Source: Syntrophomonas sp. (GTDB taxonomy: Bacteria; Bacillota; Syntrophomonadia; Syntrophomonadales; Syntrophomonadaceae). Taken from it: a stretch of 5,629 bases of DNA. A program made the position numbers and the translations under genes. Position 1 is the first letter of the stretch. Each line of letters opens with the position of its first letter. The stretch covers positions 1-5,629 of the forward strand of contig PWPP01000105.1 in NCBI GenBank assembly GCA_003558625.1, in the 5' to 3' direction. The notes under the pieces were generated by a model. The model was not told where the DNA came from. It worked only from the letters and a program-made list of their open reading frames with translations, and did not search any database. Positions 1 to 5,385 of the stretch are shown here, piece by piece.

Positions 1-1212
1 CAGCTCGAAGCGATCGGTGACGAAGGGATTGGCGTCGTTGCGCCGAGCCAGCGGCGAGACCTCTGCCGGGTATTCGGTGATGAAGGTCGGCTCGCGCAGC
101 TGCGCCTCGGCGGGCTCCTCGAAGATCACCGTCTGCAGCTTGCCGAGCCCCCACTGCTCACCGACCTCGATGCCCATGCCGCGCACCACGGCGGCGCACG
201 CCTCACGGTCCTCCAGGGTCGCCGGGGCCAGCTCCGGGTTGTACGTCAGCACCGCCTCCTTCAGGGTCAGGCGGGTGAAGGGCCGACCCAGGTGGTAGTC
301 TTCGCCCTGGTAGTGGATCGTCGTCTCCCCCTGCACGTGTTCCGCCAGGCGGCGCAGCATGTCCTCGGTCATGTCCATCAGGTCGCTGTAGACGGCGTAG
401 GCCTGATAGAACTCCACCATGGTGAACTCGGGGTTGTGGCGGGTGGAGAGCCCCTCGTTGCGGAAGTTGCGGTTGATCTCGAAGACCCGCTCGAAACCGC
501 CCACCAGCAGCCGCTTCAGATAGAGTTCCGGGGCGATGCGCAGGAACAGCTCCATGTCAAGGGTATTGTGATGGGTGATAAAGGGCCGGGCAGCGGCTCC
601 CCCGGGTATGGGCTGCATCATGGGGGTCTCGACTTCCAGAAATCCTTTGCTGTCCAGGTAGGAGCGGATTTCTTTAATGATGAGACTGCGCTGGATGAAG
701 ACCTCCCTGACCCCGGGATTGACGATGAGGTCCAGGTAGCGCTGGCGGTAACGCAATTCCACATATTTTAACCCGTGCCATTTTTCCGGCAGGGGGGTTA
801 AGGATTTGGACAGGTAGCTGAGATCTTTTACATACAGGGTGATTTCTCCCTTCTGGGTCCGGAACACTTCCCCTTTGATGCCCAGCAGATCCCCTATATC
901 CATTTTTTTAAACAGTTCATAGTTGGTTTCCCCGATATCGTCTTTTTTGAAGTAGAGCTGGATCTGACCGCTCATGTCCTGGAGGTTGGCAAATCCGGCC
1001 TTTCCGTGGCGGCGCTTGGACATAATACGCCCGGCTACCTGGAATTCCTGTCCCTGTATTTCTTCAAAGCGCTCCGTTATATCGGCAGCGCTGATGTTGC
1101 GCTCAAAACGCCGGCCAAAGGGGTCGATCCCCATCTGCCTCAACTCTTCCATTTTATCCAGGCGGACTTTTTTCAGTTCCCTCTGTTCATGCTCCTGATC
1201 ATGCTCTGTCAT
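1..1212 (-). CDS. lysS: Lysine--tRNA ligase (class II LysRS), 3' end cut by the window edge; apparent chimera
   Basis: Cytoplasmic enzyme that activates lysine with ATP and charges tRNA-Lys. The visible 404 codons begin at the ATG at 1212, preceded by GGGAG eight nt upstream, 22 nt after the greA stop, so greA-lysS is probably one operon. Residues ~55-135 form the OB-fold anticodon-binding domain (FQVAGRIMSKRRHGKAGF...). Class II motif 1 lies around 175-200 (RSLIIKEIRSYLDSKGF, then VETPMMQ), and motif 2 around 240-270 (ERVFEINRNFRNEG, RHNPEFTMVEFY). About 90-100 residues, including motif 3, should lie beyond position 1. Family length is ~490-510. Codon use changes sharply at about residue 220: GC3 is ~66% before and ~92% after by hand count. 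AAA lysine codons go from 14 to none. The C-terminal part carries FEINR, which I know from gammaproteobacterial LysRS, where Firmicutes usually have YEIGR or FEIGR. The family call is secure; whether this is one natural gene is not. Confidence 0.95.
   Translation of the reverse strand, partial: MTEHDQEHEQRELKKVRLDKMEELRQMGIDPFGRRFERNISAADITERFEEIQGQEFQVAGRIMSKRRHGKAGFANLQDMSGQIQLYFKKDDIGETNYELFKKMDIGDLLGIKGEVFRTQKGEITLYVKDLSYLSKSLTPLPEKWHGLKYVELRYRQRYLDLIVNPGVREVFIQRSLIIKEIRSYLDSKGFLEVETPMMQPIPGGAAARPFITHHNTLDMELFLRIAPELYLKRLLVGGFERVFEINRNFRNEGLSTRHNPEFTMVEFYQAYAVYSDLMDMTEDMLRRLAEHVQGETTIHYQGEDYHLGRPFTRLTLKEAVLTYNPELAPATLEDREACAAVVRGMGIEVGEQWGLGKLQTVIFEEPAEAQLREPTFITEYPAEVSPLARRNDANPFVTDRFEL
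480..575. other. Compositional break inside lysS (possible chimeric join or recombination point)
   Basis: To the right of this interval (lysS codons 1-220) the DNA resembles the rest of the window. To the left it is much richer in GC, and nearly every codon ends in G or C. The clearest switch is at about 550-565, between codons such as AAT ACC CTT and the following GAG CTG TTC CTG CGC ATC GCC. The protein here is the very conserved LRIAPELYLKRL block, where two unrelated lysS genes share enough DNA identity for an assembler, or for homologous recombination, to cross over. The frame is preserved. The exact point cannot be placed, because the conserved block is uninformative. Confidence 0.7.
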
Positions 1213-1234
1213 ATCCTATTCTCCCATTTTGTCT

Positions 1235-1714
1235 TTATTTTTCCAGTTTCCTAATACAATACTGCATGGTTCCAGCCGGGGCTTCCACATCCACCACCGT
1301 GCCCACTTCCTGGGCCATGATGGCTTTCCCCACCGGTGACTCGTCTGATATTTTGCCGTCTTTGAGTTTGGATTCCACGGTGGAGACCAGGGTCACCACT
1401 ATCTCCCGCCCTGATTTCATTTCCTGCAAGGTCACTTTGGATCCCAGGCTGACGATGTCGGTGCGTATATCTGATTCTTCCATCAGACGGGCATTTTTCA
1501 GGGTCTTTTCCAGGTTGATGATGCGCCCTTCGATAAAAGCCTGTTCATTTTTGGCATCCTCGTATTCCGAGTTTTCGGATATATCCCCGAAGGCAATGGC
1601 CTGCTTGATCCTTTCGGCTACTTCCTCCCGCTTTACCGATTTTAAGTGTTCCAGTTCAGTTTCCAGTTTGAGCAACCCTTCTTTGGTCAATAGAACTTCT
1701 TTTTCTTCAATCAT
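1235..1714 (-). CDS. greA: Transcription elongation factor GreA
   Basis: Binds the secondary channel of RNA polymerase and stimulates cleavage of backtracked RNA, rescuing stalled complexes. The 159-residue product matches the usual ~158. Residues 1-75 form the N-terminal coiled coil. Its tip carries the two acidic residues expected to act in cleavage, Asp44 and Glu47, in GDISENSEYEDAKNEQ. Residues ~80-159 are the FKBP-like C-terminal domain (VSLGSKVTL, ISDESPVGKAIM, VGTVVDVEAPAG). I chose the ATG at 1714, not the in-frame ATG at 1729, because a strong GGAGGGAG Shine-Dalgarno sequence sits 5 nt before it and overlaps the upstream ATG; this also gives the family length. The gene has its own consensus promoter and a leader of about 105 nt with a terminator-like hairpin. 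lysS follows after 22 nt. Confidence 0.97.
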   Translation of the reverse strand: MIEEKEVLLTKEGLLKLETELEHLKSVKREEVAERIKQAIAFGDISENSEYEDAKNEQAFIEGRIINLEKTLKNARLMEESDIRTDIVSLGSKVTLQEMKSGREIVVTLVSTVESKLKDGKISDESPVGKAIMAQEVGTVVDVEAPAGTMQYCIRKLEK

Positions 1715-1719
1715 GAAAT

Positions 1720-1727
1720 CTCCCTCC
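1720..1727 (-). promoter_or_regulatory. Ribosome binding site that fixes the greA start
   Basis: GGAGGGAG on the minus strand, 5 nt before the ATG at 1714. The alternative in-frame ATG at 1727-1729 overlaps this site and has no Shine-Dalgarno sequence at the right distance, so the longer protein (MEGDF added) is unlikely. Confidence 0.85.
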
Positions 1728-1738
1728 ATGTAATGGAT

Positions 1739-1763
1739 AAAAACGAGGTTGACTCCCCGCTTT
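1739..1763 (-). terminator. Terminator-like hairpin in the greA leader (possible attenuator)
   Basis: On the minus strand the arm AAAGCGGGG, loop AGTCAA and arm CCTCGTTT can form a 9-bp stem with two G-U pairs, and the descending arm runs into five T's (1743-1739). The wobble pairs form only in the minus-strand transcript, which fits the gene direction. It lies downstream of the greA promoter and about 25 nt before the greA ATG. It could end read-through from the upstream gene, attenuate greA, or be chance. The stem is only moderately stable. Confidence 0.4.
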
Positions 1764-1827
1764 TGTCTGTTTTTGGTTATGTAATTGTCGTTCCCGGAAG
1801 ATTTAGTTTTATAGATATCTTTATGGT

Positions 1828-1856
1828 ATTATATTGACTCCAAAGTCCCTTGTCAA
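1828..1856 (-). promoter_or_regulatory. Consensus sigma-A (housekeeping) promoter for greA-lysS
   Basis: TTGACA (1856-1851) and TATAAT (1833-1828) are separated by exactly 17 nt, a perfect match to the vegetative promoter consensus. Transcription should start near 1820, giving a greA leader of ~105 nt. The -35 box contains the TGA stop of the upstream gene (1855-1853), so the two units are packed without a spacer. Confidence 0.9.
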
Positions 1857-2782
1857 GAAGGTACGCTCCGGTCATCGGTTTCATCGAACCGGATGACCCC
1901 GGGCTTCAGGTTCAGCTCCTGCAGCAGGTCATAGTAGTCCTGCGGCTTAATCTCTTCTAAAGGGCGCTCCATCAGGGCCACCATGACGGCTTCGATGACG
2001 TTGGTGCCAAAGGACCGCCCCCCCATATCCGGGGTGGTGGTGATGAGCATTTTGATGCCCCGTTCCTGCAGCAGTTTGACATCCTCCCGGGTCGTGGTGT
2101 TGGTAACCACGATTTTTCCGGTCACTTTTTCCGGCAGATAGCGCTTGATGTAATTAAAGTCCCCGGCCAGGATATCGGCTTCATGGTAATAGCGGGCATG
2201 GCGTGAAATAATGACATCCTGCTTATCCCCGGTAGGGTAGAGTTTGTCAAAGGGCATTTTGACGATAAAGGGGGCGATGATGCGCCCGATCCATTTCAAT
2301 GTGGTCAGGGAACGGAGGGGCAGGTTGATGTTAAGGGTATAGATTAAATCCCCCAGGATCAGCTGGGCCCCGGCTTCAGCAAAGGCTTCCGCCATACCGA
2401 AGCGGTCCACGGCACACACCATCAGCACTTTTTTGCCTTTCAGGTCGATCAGGCCCTGGGCCTGGATTTCCCGCACACACTGTCTTTCCAGGGTGTTTTT
2501 GAGGCCGCTGCCATCCACCATGGGGGTCTTTTGGGCCGCGGCCACCAGTTTTTCCGCATCTTTGATGGTATAACGGCGGCCGGCCAGGTAAATATAGAGG
2601 TCGATCCCTCCCATGCCAAAGGCATCGATTTTTCCGTCCAGCTCTTTGATGAGGGCCAGGGCCCGGCCCCAGTCTCCATCGGTACCGATGCGCTCGATGT
2701 GAAATTTCTGCCCCAGCAGTTCCGTTTCAAAAGCGTGATCCCTTTTAGACGATCCCAGGCTGACACTGACTACTCTTTTCAA
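1853..2782 (-). CDS. Conserved protein, usually auto-annotated 'quinate 5-dehydrogenase'; function unproven
   Basis: A 309-residue soluble protein without a signal peptide or clear membrane span. I recall relatives in Clostridia carrying the automatic label quinate/shikimate 5-dehydrogenase, but nothing here proves that reaction. Visible features are a Gly-rich GMGGID at 56-61, then a Rossmann-like stretch at 117-134 (KKVLMVCAVDRFGMAEAF) followed by an acidic strand end (LGD, 143-145). A second alpha/beta segment (KIVVTNTTTREDVKLL, 223-238) ends in a distinctive DMGGRSFGTNVIEA at 252-265. No canonical GxGxxG nucleotide-binding loop is present. The start is a TTG, chosen because AGGAGGG lies 6 nt upstream. 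It follows the HTH gene after 27 nt, so the two are probably co-transcribed. No shikimate-pathway genes are in view. The gene is real; the name is weak. Confidence 0.6.
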   Translation of the reverse strand: MKRVVSVSLGSSKRDHAFETELLGQKFHIERIGTDGDWGRALALIKELDGKIDAFGMGGIDLYIYLAGRRYTIKDAEKLVAAAQKTPMVDGSGLKNTLERQCVREIQAQGLIDLKGKKVLMVCAVDRFGMAEAFAEAGAQLILGDLIYTLNINLPLRSLTTLKWIGRIIAPFIVKMPFDKLYPTGDKQDVIISRHARYYHEADILAGDFNYIKRYLPEKVTGKIVVTNTTTREDVKLLQERGIKMLITTTPDMGGRSFGTNVIEAVMVALMERPLEEIKPQDYYDLLQELNLKPGVIRFDETDDRSVPS

Positions 2783-2788
2783 TCCGAT

Positions 2789-2795
2789 CCCTCCT
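2789..2795 (-). promoter_or_regulatory. Strong ribosome binding site supporting a TTG start
   Basis: AGGAGGG on the minus strand, 6 nt before the TTG at 2782-2780. The first ATG downstream in the frame is far into the conserved sequence, so TTG is the likely initiator. Confidence 0.8.
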
Positions 2796-2809
2796 GCCGG
2801 GCACGGTAC

Positions 2810-3340
2810 CTAGCGGGCTTTTTTGACCATGTCCAGTATTTTTTTTATTTCCCCGGGATCTACCCATTTGTCCTGGGTGATGGGAGATGCTCCGATTTCT
2901 ATGGATAGGACCTGGACATCCAGCATGCTTTCAATCAGTTTGATGCGCTCATCAGATCCGATCAGGATCACCAGTTCGTGCTGCCTGACTTTGGATATCA
3001 GGTCCATTAATTCGTTTAATAGTTCTTTGCCGCTGCGGCTGTTGACATAGTCCAGCCGTTCTTTTTCGCTCATGATCAGGATGAAGTCCAGGCCCTCATC
3101 TTCCAGCAGCTTTTCGATCTGGGCCTTGTTTTTTATGGGAAAACCGATGCAGGCGATGGATTGCCCTTTGCGCAGCTCCCCGATGCCCTCCAGGCGCGAG
3201 ATAAAGGTGCGGTCAATACCGAGGCGCTCGGCGATCTCCTGCTGGGAAAAACCCCGGGCCCGCAGCTGGAGGATTTTTTTCAGCATGGTTTCGATTTTCT
3301 GCCAGCTGATGATTTTGTCCTGGATGCGTATGATATCCAT
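2810..3340 (-). CDS. Helix-turn-helix transcriptional regulator with uncharacterised C-terminal domain
   Basis: A 176-residue putative DNA-binding protein. A helix-turn-helix occupies about residues 19-55, with its core in FSQQEIAERLGIDRTFISRLE (31-51). Residues 60-176 form an alpha/beta domain with hydrophobic strands (SIACIGFPI, LDFILIM, ELVILIGS, QVLSIEIG) and the motif GASPITQDKWVDP (150-162). This could be a ligand-sensing Rossmann-like domain, but I do not recognise its family. I chose the ATG at 3340 because AGAGGGA precedes it by 3 nt. Longer in-frame starts at 3385 and 3373 fall in or just after the predicted promoter's -10 box. It begins a unit with the downstream 'quinate dehydrogenase' gene (27-nt gap), suggesting that it controls, or works with, that protein. 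What it binds is unknown. Confidence 0.8.
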   Translation of the reverse strand: MDIIRIQDKIISWQKIETMLKKILQLRARGFSQQEIAERLGIDRTFISRLEGIGELRKGQSIACIGFPIKNKAQIEKLLEDEGLDFILIMSEKERLDYVNSRSGKELLNELMDLISKVRQHELVILIGSDERIKLIESMLDVQVLSIEIGASPITQDKWVDPGEIKKILDMVKKAR

Positions 3341-3385
3341 ATTTCCCTCTTGAGCACAAACTCGTACACACATGATTATGGACAT

Positions 3386-3414
3386 ATTGTAGCAGGGCGG
3401 GCGGGGAAAAGCAA
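3386..3414 (-). promoter_or_regulatory. Probable sigma-A promoter for the HTH-'quinate dehydrogenase' unit
   Basis: TTGCTT (3414-3409), a 17-nt spacer, then TACAAT (3391-3386) on the minus strand. The -10 box matches consensus at five of six bases and the -35 at three, with ideal spacing. It sits immediately after the dusB stop. The start point near 3379 would give a leader of about 40 nt before the ATG at 3340. Confidence 0.65.
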
Positions 3415-3415
3415 G

Positions 3416-4381
3416 CTAGCCCCGGACTTCCAGGGTGCGGATCAGGGCCGCCATTTCTTCCAGGCTAAAGGTTTGATTGATTTTTTCCCGCAGGCGGGGG
3501 GCTCCCCGCAGGCCTTTGGTATACCAGGCTAAATGTTTGCGCATCTCCCGGGCGGCTGTTTTCTCCCCTTTATATTGACAGCACAGCTGCAGGTGTAAAA
3601 GAGCCGTCTCCACCCGCTCCTCCAGGGTGGGGGGAGGCAGGAGGCATCCGTGTTCCAGCAGCTGTAAGCACTCCCGGAAGATAAAGGGGTTGCCCAGGGT
3701 GACCCGGCCCGGCATGACCGCATCACACCCGGTTTGCTCTATCATGTTTTCGGCGTCTTCGGCCTTCCAGATGTCCCCATTGCCGATGACGGGGATGGTC
3801 AGGAGCTGTTTCATTTTTTTGATTACGTTCCAGTCGGCCCGGCCGGAGAAAAACTGTTCCCGGCTGCGGGGATGGAGGGTTATGGCTTGAACCCCGGCCT
3901 CTTCCGCTGCCAGGGCCAGCTCCAGGCAGGTATCTTCCCCATCGCTCCAGCCCCGGCGCATTTTCACGGTTACCGGGACCTCCACCGCAGCCACAACCTC
4001 CCGGATCATGGCCCGGGCCCGGGGAAGATCGCGCAATAAAGCGGCTCCTTCGCCGTTTTTGACAACTTTGGGGGTGGGACAGCCCATGTTTATGTCTATG
4101 ATAGCCGCCCCGTTTTTTTCCAGTACTGCCGCCCCCCGTCCCATAGATACGGGGTCATGGCCGAAAATCTGCACCGCCACCGGGGGCTTTTCCCCGGCGG
4201 TGTCGGCCATTTTGAGGGTGCGGGCCTGGCCATACACCAGGCCCATGTCGCTGATCATTTCGGTATGGGTCAAGCCGCATCCGAAAGACTGGGCTAAAAT
4301 ACGGTAGGCTTTATCCGATATGCCGGCCAGGGGAGGCGCCACTACCCGGTTGGCCATGAGGATGGTTCCGATTTTAAACAT
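3416..4381 (-). CDS. dusB: tRNA-dihydrouridine synthase (DusB/NifR3 type)
   Basis: FMN- and NADPH-dependent enzyme that reduces uridines in the tRNA D-loop. The 321-residue product has the family's TIM barrel (residues ~5-240) and a helical C-terminal domain. VAPPLAGISDKAYR opens the barrel. NMGCPTPKVVKNGEG carries the catalytic Cys101; VKMRRGW carries Lys140, and LHPRSREQFFSG carries His170, both expected FMN or uridine contacts. GNGD (200-203) and MPGRVTLGNPFIF form the phosphate-binding end. Two spots differ from the consensus I know: HPRSREQ for HGRTREQ, and GRVTLGNPF for GRGALGNPW. I chose the ATG at 4381 because GGTGA lies 5 nt before it; the GTG at 4390 would add three residues and overlaps that site. 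It starts 15 nt after the coaX stop, so it is very likely translated from the same mRNA. Confidence 0.95.
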   Translation of the reverse strand: MFKIGTILMANRVVAPPLAGISDKAYRILAQSFGCGLTHTEMISDMGLVYGQARTLKMADTAGEKPPVAVQIFGHDPVSMGRGAAVLEKNGAAIIDINMGCPTPKVVKNGEGAALLRDLPRARAMIREVVAAVEVPVTVKMRRGWSDGEDTCLELALAAEEAGVQAITLHPRSREQFFSGRADWNVIKKMKQLLTIPVIGNGDIWKAEDAENMIEQTGCDAVMPGRVTLGNPFIFRECLQLLEHGCLLPPPTLEERVETALLHLQLCCQYKGEKTAAREMRKHLAWYTKGLRGAPRLREKINQTFSLEEMAALIRTLEVRG

Positions 4382-4386
4382 GGTTT

Positions 4387-4391
4387 TCACC
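4387..4391 (-). promoter_or_regulatory. Ribosome binding site favouring the dusB ATG over an upstream GTG
   Basis: GGTGA on the minus strand, 5 nt before the ATG at 4381, can pair with the UCACC part of the 16S rRNA tail. The alternative in-frame GTG (4390-4388) lies inside this site and has no clear Shine-Dalgarno sequence of its own. Confidence 0.55.
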
Positions 4392-4396
4392 CGGCT

Positions 4397-5164
4397 TTAT
4401 TGCACATTCATTTCATAGATGATGCGCAGGCCGTCCAGGGTCAGGTATTCATCGATGATATCGATACAATCGGTTTCCGGGGAGATGATGTTGGCCAGCC
4501 CTCCGGTGGCTACCACTTTGACCTCACCGGCGATTTCTTTTTTCATGCGGTTGATAATGCCTTCCACCTGGCCCACAAAGCCGTAGATAATCCCTGACTG
4601 GATACTGGCCACGGTATTTTTGCCGATCAGATGCCGGGGCTTGCTAAACTCCACCCGGGGCAGCTTGGAAGCCCGATTAAAGAGGGCCTCGGTGGATATG
4701 GTGATACCGGGGGCGATGGCCCCCCCCAGGTAATTGCCGTCCCCATCCACCACGCAAAAGGTCGTGGCGGTGCCAAAGTCCACAATGATGAGGGGTCCCT
4801 GGTATTTATTATAGGCGGCTACCGCGTTTACCACCCGGTCCGCCCCGATTTCCCGGGGATTATCATATTTCAGGGCCAGGCCGGTTTTTATGCCGGGCTC
4901 GATTATCATGGGATAGGCGGAAAAGTATTTTTCGCTCATCCATATCAGTTCCATCATCAGGGGAGGTACCACCGAAGAGATGACCAGGGCTTTGATCTGG
5001 TCCATGCTGATCTGGTTGTAGTTAAACAGTTCTTTTAGCATCATCCCATATTCGTCACAGGTGCGGTGCGCGTTGGTGCGTACCCGCCAGTGGGTAAGCA
5101 GCCGGTCTTTTTCATAAACCCCGATGACCATATTGGTATTGCCCACATCAAATACTAATATCAT
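4397..5164 (-). CDS. coaX: Type III pantothenate kinase
   Basis: Phosphorylates pantothenate, the first step of coenzyme A synthesis, in the cytoplasm. Type III enzymes are known to need a monovalent cation and to resist CoA feedback inhibition. The 255-residue product has the usual family length and the ASKHA-fold markers: phosphate-binding DVGNTN at 6-11, NPREIGADR at 102-110 with the expected catalytic Asp109, DFGTATTF at 129-136 with the cation-binding Asp129, GGAIAPG at 147-153, and VATGGLA near 218-224. The ATG at 5164 has GGGGAGGG six nt upstream. dusB follows after 15 nt. I see no convincing promoter directly upstream, so transcription may come from the peptidase side or from a non-consensus promoter in the spacer. 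Confidence 0.97.
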   Translation of the reverse strand: MILVFDVGNTNMVIGVYEKDRLLTHWRVRTNAHRTCDEYGMMLKELFNYNQISMDQIKALVISSVVPPLMMELIWMSEKYFSAYPMIIEPGIKTGLALKYDNPREIGADRVVNAVAAYNKYQGPLIIVDFGTATTFCVVDGDGNYLGGAIAPGITISTEALFNRASKLPRVEFSKPRHLIGKNTVASIQSGIIYGFVGQVEGIINRMKKEIAGEVKVVATGGLANIISPETDCIDIIDEYLTLDGLRIIYEMNVQ

Positions 5165-5237
5165 GATTTGCCCTCCCCTGATTTTTCTTTCATACGTATT
5201 CGGCCCCGCAGCTGGGCGATCGATTTTTTGCTTCTAT

Positions 5238-5264
5238 CCCGCCCCGGAAAATGCCGGGAGCGGG
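5238..5264. terminator. Strong hairpin downstream of the peptidase gene
   Basis: Plus-strand arms CCCGCCCCGG (5238-5247) and CCGGGAGCGGG (5254-5264) pair over ten base pairs with one bulged A (5259), closing a six-base AAAATG loop. On the plus strand it is followed by only TTTT; on the minus strand, the direction of the genes, no T-run follows. It may weaken read-through from the peptidase gene into coaX, but it is not a textbook intrinsic terminator. Confidence 0.45.
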
Positions 5265-5286
5265 TTTTGGCCCTTTGACAGCGTCC

Positions 5287-5304
5287 GGTCCCGGGCGCGG
5301 GTCC
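5287..5304. repeat. Small GC-rich inverted repeat
   Basis: GGTCCCG and CGGGTCC flank a four-base loop, with one T-T mismatch in a seven-position stem. No T-run follows. It is one of three adjacent hairpins in the spacer. Confidence 0.4.
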
Positions 5305-5333
5305 CCCATCCCTTCCAGGTCTTACCCCCCCAT

Positions 5334-5348
5334 CCGGCTTGGGGCCGG
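5334..5348. repeat. Small inverted repeat just after the peptidase stop
   Basis: CCGGC and GCCGG form a five-bp stem around a five-base loop, about 40 nt downstream of the peptidase stop on the minus strand. On that strand it lacks a following T-run. On the plus strand it is followed by TTTCCTTTT. Confidence 0.35.
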
Positions 5349-5385
5349 TTTCCTTTTAGGATCGACAACCCCAATTTTTCTGTGG

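Larger units (their letters stand above)
5165..5385. other. GC-rich spacer between the peptidase gene and coaX
   Basis: A stretch of 221 nt with no supported gene. It contains three inverted repeats (listed separately), the 8-bp palindrome ATACGTAT at 5192-5199, and the coaX ribosome binding site at its left end. I looked for a consensus promoter and for T-box or other recognisable riboswitch motifs on the minus strand and found none. Confidence 0.7.

Noticed and set aside
292..771. Plus-strand open frame of 159 codons
   Set aside because: It is antisense to lysS, and most of it lies in the GC-rich part, where stop codons are rare on the opposite strand. No recognisable protein features.
1266..1733. 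Plus-strand open frame of 155 codons opposite greA
   Set aside because: Exactly antisense to a secure greA; the product is Ser-rich and of low complexity, as expected for a shadow.
1810..1823. Imperfect palindrome around AGATATCT near the greA start point
   Set aside because: An AT-rich eight-base perfect core is expected by chance and has no partner site; not enough to call an operator.
2449..2766. Minus-strand frame of 105 codons inside the 'quinate dehydrogenase' gene
   Set aside because: An out-of-frame shadow with a Trp/Pro/Lys-rich composition; the overlapping 309-residue frame has the ribosome binding site and conserved motifs.
3341..3385. N-terminal extension of the HTH regulator (MSIIMCVRVCAQEGN)
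   Set aside because: Its ATG at 3385 touches the predicted -10 box, and neither upstream ATG has a ribosome binding site; the ATG at 3340 does.
5192..5199. Palindrome ATACGTAT upstream of coaX
   Set aside because: Too short to support an operator, and no -35/-10 pair with suitable spacing surrounds it.
5165..5385. T-box or riboswitch leader for coaX
   Set aside because: No T-box AGGGTGG...CCGCG signature or other riboswitch core that I could recognise on the minus strand.
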